From: Anaerolineae bacterium
Lineage (GTDB): Bacteria > Chloroflexota > Anaerolineae > B4-G1 > SLSP01
NCBI GenBank assembly: GCA_016934645.1
Contig: JAFGSL010000054.1
Location: 1 to 8,703 of the forward strand
Direction: 5' to 3'
DNA: 8,703 nt
A program made the position numbers and the translations under genes. Shown here piece by piece: positions 5,660 through 8,703 of the stretch. Position 1 is the first letter of the stretch. The number at the start of each line of letters is the position of its first letter. The notes beneath the pieces are model-generated. The model searched no databases and had not been told where the DNA came from. It worked only from the letters and a program-made list of their open reading frames with translations.

Positions 5660-7206
5660 TGGTTTCCCACCACCAGCAAGATCAAGAGCAGGATCAACAG
5701 CGACCAGAGCAGTGATGCGCTTCCTTCCAGCACATCGGCAGTGACGCGCAGCACGCTCAGCAGATGCTCGGTGCCGCGCCATATTGATCGGTAAAGCCAT
5801 TGCAGATCGATGAACTCCATGACCGGTTGAGCATACCGCGCGCGTTCGCGCAGTGGTTTGCTCCAGTAGACCAAGACCCCTGCCCCGAGCGCGCTCAGCA
5901 ACCAGAAACCGAACCCTAGCCACGAGAACGGCAGCGGCTCTGTGAGGATCGCAGTGAGAATCAAGGCTATTGTTGTGATGCCAAGCCCGGCAATCATGGC
6001 GCTGCGCTGCCACATCGTCGGCGGCGTGGTGGCGCCACGCGCGAATGGGGTCACGCGCTGGATGAAGATGGCGCCGATACAGCTCGCGCCGAGGAGCAGC
6101 GCTATGCGCAACGTCCATGGGAGCGCCTCGACCAACTGCCCGTAGAGGTTACCCACAGGGGACGGCGGCGCGCCCAGGAAAAAGAGCACGGCTAACCACA
6201 CCGGCCACGTCCACGCGATGGCGTGCGGGTCGCGGCCACGGCCTAGGGCTAACAATGCGCCGCTGGCTGCCCATAGCCCAGACATGAGTAACAACAACGG
6301 ACCGGATCCGATGACGCAGGCTCCGGTCACCAGCCCGATAAACAGTGCATGGGAGGCTCCCGCGACGGTCGGCTGGCGATGGCCCATCCAGGCAACCAGG
6401 CCACTCCATAGCAGCGCGAGGATGCCCCAGATTGCCATCCAATCCGGCAGGTGTTGAAGACCCGGCAACGTCACCAAGCGGTAGAGCAGCGCAACGCCCG
6501 TCACCGGCCCCATAAAGTACACCAGACTGAGCGAGCGCGTCAATCCGAGGCCCTTCGGGAAGACGATTTGGAATGGGTAGAAACCTACTCTTATGAACGC
6601 GGCTATCAGGAGTAGGATCAGCATCGGCTCGCTCGGCCACATCAGCCACCACAGTTCGCTAACCCCGCTTTGTAGCATAAACAACGAAGCCGCCCATAGG
6701 ATCAGAGAGGCGATGCCATGCAGCGCCATACCAAAAATGATACGCTCGCCCTCTGCGCCGGACATCAACCCGGCAATGCCCCACACCAGATCGAACACGG
6801 CCCACATGGCCAGCATGGTGAGCAGCGAACCGCTCATCAGCGTCAACCACGTGATCATCAGGATGATAAGGACGACTGTCCCGGAGAGGGTGGGTTTGTC
6901 TCGCCGTTCGGCTACTTCGAACCAGGCCACGCCAGCGAAGACCAACGTTACAATCAAGCCGAGTTGCCACACGGCGGGCGTCAAGTCCAACAAAATTTGC
7001 CCGCCCAGGACTGATCCTGGCGTCCATAGCGATGGCAGCCAGCGCCCTTGTTGGGGCAACAGCAGCCAGAGGAAAGCGAGCAATGTCAGCCAACCGGCGT
7101 TCACAGGTTTGCGCAGAAAGCGCAGTCGCGGTATCGATGACATGCCAAGCAGCAGTACCCCGCCACCGAGGCCCGTGTACAATAAAAGCGGAAGAATATG
7201 CGCCAT
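5656..7206 (-). CDS. NuoL/HyfB-like antiporter-type membrane subunit, first gene of the operon, altered channel residues
   Basis: A 516-aa membrane protein with about 13-14 predicted segments. The fold is recognised from AFIRVGFYPFQIVFPKGLG (203-221), which lines up with the AFxxKxxxxPFHxWLPxA motif of NuoL/M/N, and from FFLGAPPSPVG (342-352), which lines up with the GxPPxxGF motif before TM12. The TM5 glutamate seems to be Asp139 (WAVFDLVWG), the TM7 lysine is Arg206, the TM8 lysine is Thr236 and the TM12 lysine is absent (around Tyr355). The C-terminus has an amphipathic, charged stretch (about 463-495, including DLQWLYRSIWRG and DVLEGSASLLW) before a last Leu-rich membrane helix (about 498-514). 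This recalls the lateral-helix region and final helix of NuoL/HyfB proteins. The ATG at 7204-7206 is preceded by GGAG 11 nt upstream and by a good promoter at 7230-7257. The role as a proton or ion translocator is inferred from family and is doubtful given the substitutions. Confidence 0.78.
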   Translation of the reverse strand: MAHILPLLLYTGLGGGVLLLGMSSIPRLRFLRKPVNAGWLTLLAFLWLLLPQQGRWLPSLWTPGSVLGGQILLDLTPAVWQLGLIVTLVFAGVAWFEVAERRDKPTLSGTVVLIILMITWLTLMSGSLLTMLAMWAVFDLVWGIAGLMSGAEGERIIFGMALHGIASLILWAASLFMLQSGVSELWWLMWPSEPMLILLLIAAFIRVGFYPFQIVFPKGLGLTRSLSLVYFMGPVTGVALLYRLVTLPGLQHLPDWMAIWGILALLWSGLVAWMGHRQPTVAGASHALFIGLVTGACVIGSGPLLLLMSGLWAASGALLALGRGRDPHAIAWTWPVWLAVLFFLGAPPSPVGNLYGQLVEALPWTLRIALLLGASCIGAIFIQRVTPFARGATTPPTMWQRSAMIAGLGITTIALILTAILTEPLPFSWLGFGFWLLSALGAGVLVYWSKPLRERARYAQPVMEFIDLQWLYRSIWRGTEHLLSVLRVTADVLEGSASLLWSLLILLLILLVVGNQ

Positions 7207-7229
7207 AATATGTCAGACTCCAACAGATG

Positions 7230-7257
7230 ATTCTAACACACAAAATCCCGATGACAA
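7230..7257 (-). promoter_or_regulatory. Sigma70-like promoter of the membrane-protein/kinase operon
   Basis: On the minus strand a -35 box TTGTCA (7252-7257, 5 of 6 consensus) is separated by 16 bp from a -10 box TAGAAT (7230-7235, 5 of 6). A TGn extension precedes the -10 box. The expected start of transcription is near 7223, giving a leader of only about 17 nt before the ATG at 7206. No promoter of similar quality was seen in front of the downstream genes up to the kinase. Confidence 0.65.
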
Positions 7258-7286
7258 GCTTTGAAGGTCTGTGTTTGTGGTATAAT
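7258..7286 (+). promoter_or_regulatory. Extended -10 promoter of the ABC exporter gene
   Basis: A perfect TATAAT at 7281-7286 is preceded by TGG at 7278-7280, giving an extended -10 element (TGnTATAAT). No good -35 box stands at 16-18 bp; the nearest match, TTGAAG at 7261-7266, is only 14 bp away. That is typical of promoters relying on the extended -10. Transcription would start near 7293, leaving an untranslated leader of about 80 nt. The start of this promoter region directly abuts the -35 box of the divergent promoter. Confidence 0.7.
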
Positions 7287-7361
7287 ATTGTGTTGCGCGT
7301 TCATTAACGTAGGCTCTACAATCGCTTTACCTCTTTATTGCGATCGAGTCAGGCGTCGTTC

Positions 7362-7367
7362 AAGGAG
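7362..7367 (+). promoter_or_regulatory. Shine-Dalgarno of the ABC exporter
   Basis: AAGGAG lies 7 nt before the ATG at 7375 and decides the start of the plus-strand gene. Confidence 0.8.
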
Positions 7368-7374
7368 TGTGTGC

Positions 7375-8703
7375 ATGAATATCCCGTTGAAGAATTACTG
7401 GGATTTACTCGCCCATCACATCAGACCGCAGAAGCTACACTTCGCCATTTTAACAGTGCTGCTACTCAGTAGCATTGGTCTGCAGGTCTTCAATCCACAA
7501 ATTATGCGTAGCTTCATTGACGCGGCACAGACGGGGGCGGAGGCGCGAGTTTTGCTGATGTCGGCGGTGGCTTACATAGGCCTGGCACTGACGCAGCAAG
7601 TCATCGCTATCGGTGCGTCATATTTTGGCGAGACTGTGGCCTGGACTGCGACCAACGCGCTTCGCGGCGAGCTGGCGCGGCATTGCATCTATCTGGATAT
7701 GACTTTCCATAATGAGACGCCGCCCGGTAAGCTCATCGAGCGCATCGACGGGGACGTGATGGAGCTTTCTAACTTTTTCTCGCAATTGGTCATCCGCATT
7801 ATCGGCAATGTGTTGTTGTTGATGGGTATCATTGTTGCGTTGCTATTGGAGGATTGGCGACTGGGCCTGGCATTTGGTCTCTTTGCCATTTTTGCCCTGT
7901 TCTCACTGAATAAAGTGCGCAATCTGGCTGTGCCCGCGCAGAAGGCTTTCCGCGAGTCTACCGCCGAACTGTTTGGTTATCTGGAAGAGCGACTTTCGGG
8001 CACGGAGGACATCCGTTCCAGCGGAGCAGTGGATTTTGTACTGCGTGGGTTGTATCAACTGGCCTACGCCAATATGAATTTCTGGAAAAAGACCTGGCGG
8101 ATGTTTTTTGTCGTGCGCTCGGTGGGTAGTGCTATGGCATTGATTGGCCAGACGATGGCGATAATGAGTAGCTATCTCCTCATCCGCGCCGACCTTATCA
8201 CCATCGGGACGGTGTTCCTTATCATTCACTACGTCAATCTGTTGGGGCGTCCCATCCGTGAACTGACGCAGCAGGCCGAGAGCTTGCAAAATACAGGTGC
8301 GGCCGCCGAGCGGTTGACGGAACTGCGCGCCATCACGAGCAAAATCAATGATGGCTCTGGCGTCGCTCCTGGCGGCGGCCCCTTGGCTTTGCATTTCGAC
8401 CACGCCTCGTTTGCTTACCACGCCGACGAGCCGGTGCTCAAGGATGTGGTGTTCGATCTGGAACCAGGCAAAGTTCTGGGTTTGTTAGGGCGCACTGGCA
8501 GTGGAAAGACGACGTTGGCGCGCTTGATCTTCCGCTTGTACGATCCAATTGAGGGGAGAATCTGTTTGGATGATGTGGACCTCCGTGAGCCGTCGCTCAA
8601 GGCGCTGCGCCAGCGTGTGGCGATGGTGACGCAGGATGTGCAACTGTTCCAGGCTACCGTGCGCGACAATCTCACTTTTTTCGATCACAGCATCCCCGAT
8701 GAA
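7375..8703 (+). CDS. ABC exporter half-transporter (membrane domain fused to ATPase domain), cut by window edge
   Basis: The frame is open from the ATG at 7375 to the last base, giving 443 codons of an expected 580-620. An N-terminal type I exporter transmembrane domain (about 20-305, six helices) contains a PPGKLIERIDGDVMELSNFF segment (116-135), a characteristic coupling-helix region of this superfamily (MsbA/LmrA/MdlB-like). The nucleotide-binding domain starts near 338 with an A-loop aromatic Tyr348 (ASFAYHADEPVL). It then has Walker A GRTGSGKT (372-379, Lys378) and the Q-loop Gln420 in VAMVTQDVQLF. The LSGGQ signature, Walker B, catalytic Glu and H-loop lie beyond the window, so it cannot be told whether this is a fully active or a degenerate half. 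Such genes often come in pairs forming a heterodimer, and a second half could follow on the right. The substrate (lipid, drug or peptide) cannot be predicted. It is transcribed divergently from the membrane-protein operon. Confidence 0.93.
   Translation, partial: MNIPLKNYWDLLAHHIRPQKLHFAILTVLLLSSIGLQVFNPQIMRSFIDAAQTGAEARVLLMSAVAYIGLALTQQVIAIGASYFGETVAWTATNALRGELARHCIYLDMTFHNETPPGKLIERIDGDVMELSNFFSQLVIRIIGNVLLLMGIIVALLLEDWRLGLAFGLFAIFALFSLNKVRNLAVPAQKAFRESTAELFGYLEERLSGTEDIRSSGAVDFVLRGLYQLAYANMNFWKKTWRMFFVVRSVGSAMALIGQTMAIMSSYLLIRADLITIGTVFLIIHYVNLLGRPIRELTQQAESLQNTGAAAERLTELRAITSKINDGSGVAPGGGPLALHFDHASFAYHADEPVLKDVVFDLEPGKVLGLLGRTGSGKTTLARLIFRLYDPIEGRICLDDVDLREPSLKALRQRVAMVTQDVQLFQATVRDNLTFFDHSIPDE

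Noticed and set aside
5660..6118. An upstream extension of the 224-aa membrane gene by 153 codons.
   Set aside because: It overlaps the 516-aa gene and reads as a His/Arg-rich shadow. The ATGA overlap start at 5659 matches the coupling seen at the next junction.
3489..7206. The membrane module as a DAB inorganic carbon transporter or a full Mrp antiporter.
   Set aside because: No DabA-like zinc protein and no MrpB/E/F/G-like small subunits are encoded next to it, and the operon boundary upstream is visible.
6593..7264. A 223-codon plus-strand open frame opposite the start of the 516-aa membrane gene.
   Set aside because: It is antisense to a clear membrane protein, has no domain features, and would run through the operon promoter.
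7239..7279. CACAAA (7239-7244) and TTTGTG (7274-7279) as an operator-like inverted repeat in the divergent region.
   Set aside because: Six-base arms over about 41 bp are easily found by chance, and no second copy supports an operator.
7321..7344. ATCGC/GCGAT arms in the ABC gene leader as a possible RNA structure.
   Set aside because: Five-base arms with a 14-nt loop are too weak to call a riboswitch or attenuator.

Overview
The window looks like bacterial chromosome, moderately GC-rich and densely coded. The best guess for the host is a Chloroflexota bacterium of the Anaerolineae type. This rests on a CpXC zinc-ribbon protein with a long helical repeat tail, heptad-phased intergenic microrepeats, and the general look of the proteins. 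It is an inference from gene style, not from a marker gene.

Layout: six genes lie on the minus strand, read from right to left, and one gene on the plus strand runs off the right edge. The minus-strand series starts at 7206. (1) A 516-aa NuoL/M/HyfB-like polytopic membrane protein. (2) A 224-aa HyfE/NuoK-like membrane protein. (3) A 499-aa NuoN/M/HyfF-like membrane protein. (4) A 573-aa soluble GAF-PAS histidine kinase. (5) A 479-aa CpXC zinc-ribbon protein. (6) The first 57 codons of DNA polymerase I (polA), cut by the left edge. Genes 1-2 and 2-3 overlap by the 4-bp ATGA, and the kinase starts 11 bp after gene 3, so 1-4 form a tight operon. CpXC (56-bp gap) and polA (86-bp gap) follow more loosely, and both gaps are filled with 7-bp repeat units. 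On the right, a type I ABC exporter (443 codons seen) is transcribed divergently from a 168-bp intergenic region holding two back-to-back sigma70-like promoters. No stretch without a gene exceeds 168 bp. I see no tRNA, rRNA, CRISPR array or insertion sequence.

Most interesting: the three membrane genes together resemble the membrane arm of a complex I / group 4 hydrogenase / Mrp-type complex (HyfB, HyfE and HyfF/D analogues). They stand alone, with no peripheral redox subunits, no NuoH/HyfC and no DabA. By eye, most of the Lys/Glu/Asp residues that carry protons or ions in these families are replaced by neutral residues (or Arg/His/Asp) in all three proteins, yet the frames are intact and translationally coupled. 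This suggests a repurposed or mechanistically different antiporter-like membrane complex co-expressed with a cytosolic sensor kinase. The second notable item is the heptad repeat array between CpXC and polA. It folds on itself as a long imperfect 28-bp hairpin ending exactly at the polA Shine-Dalgarno sequence.
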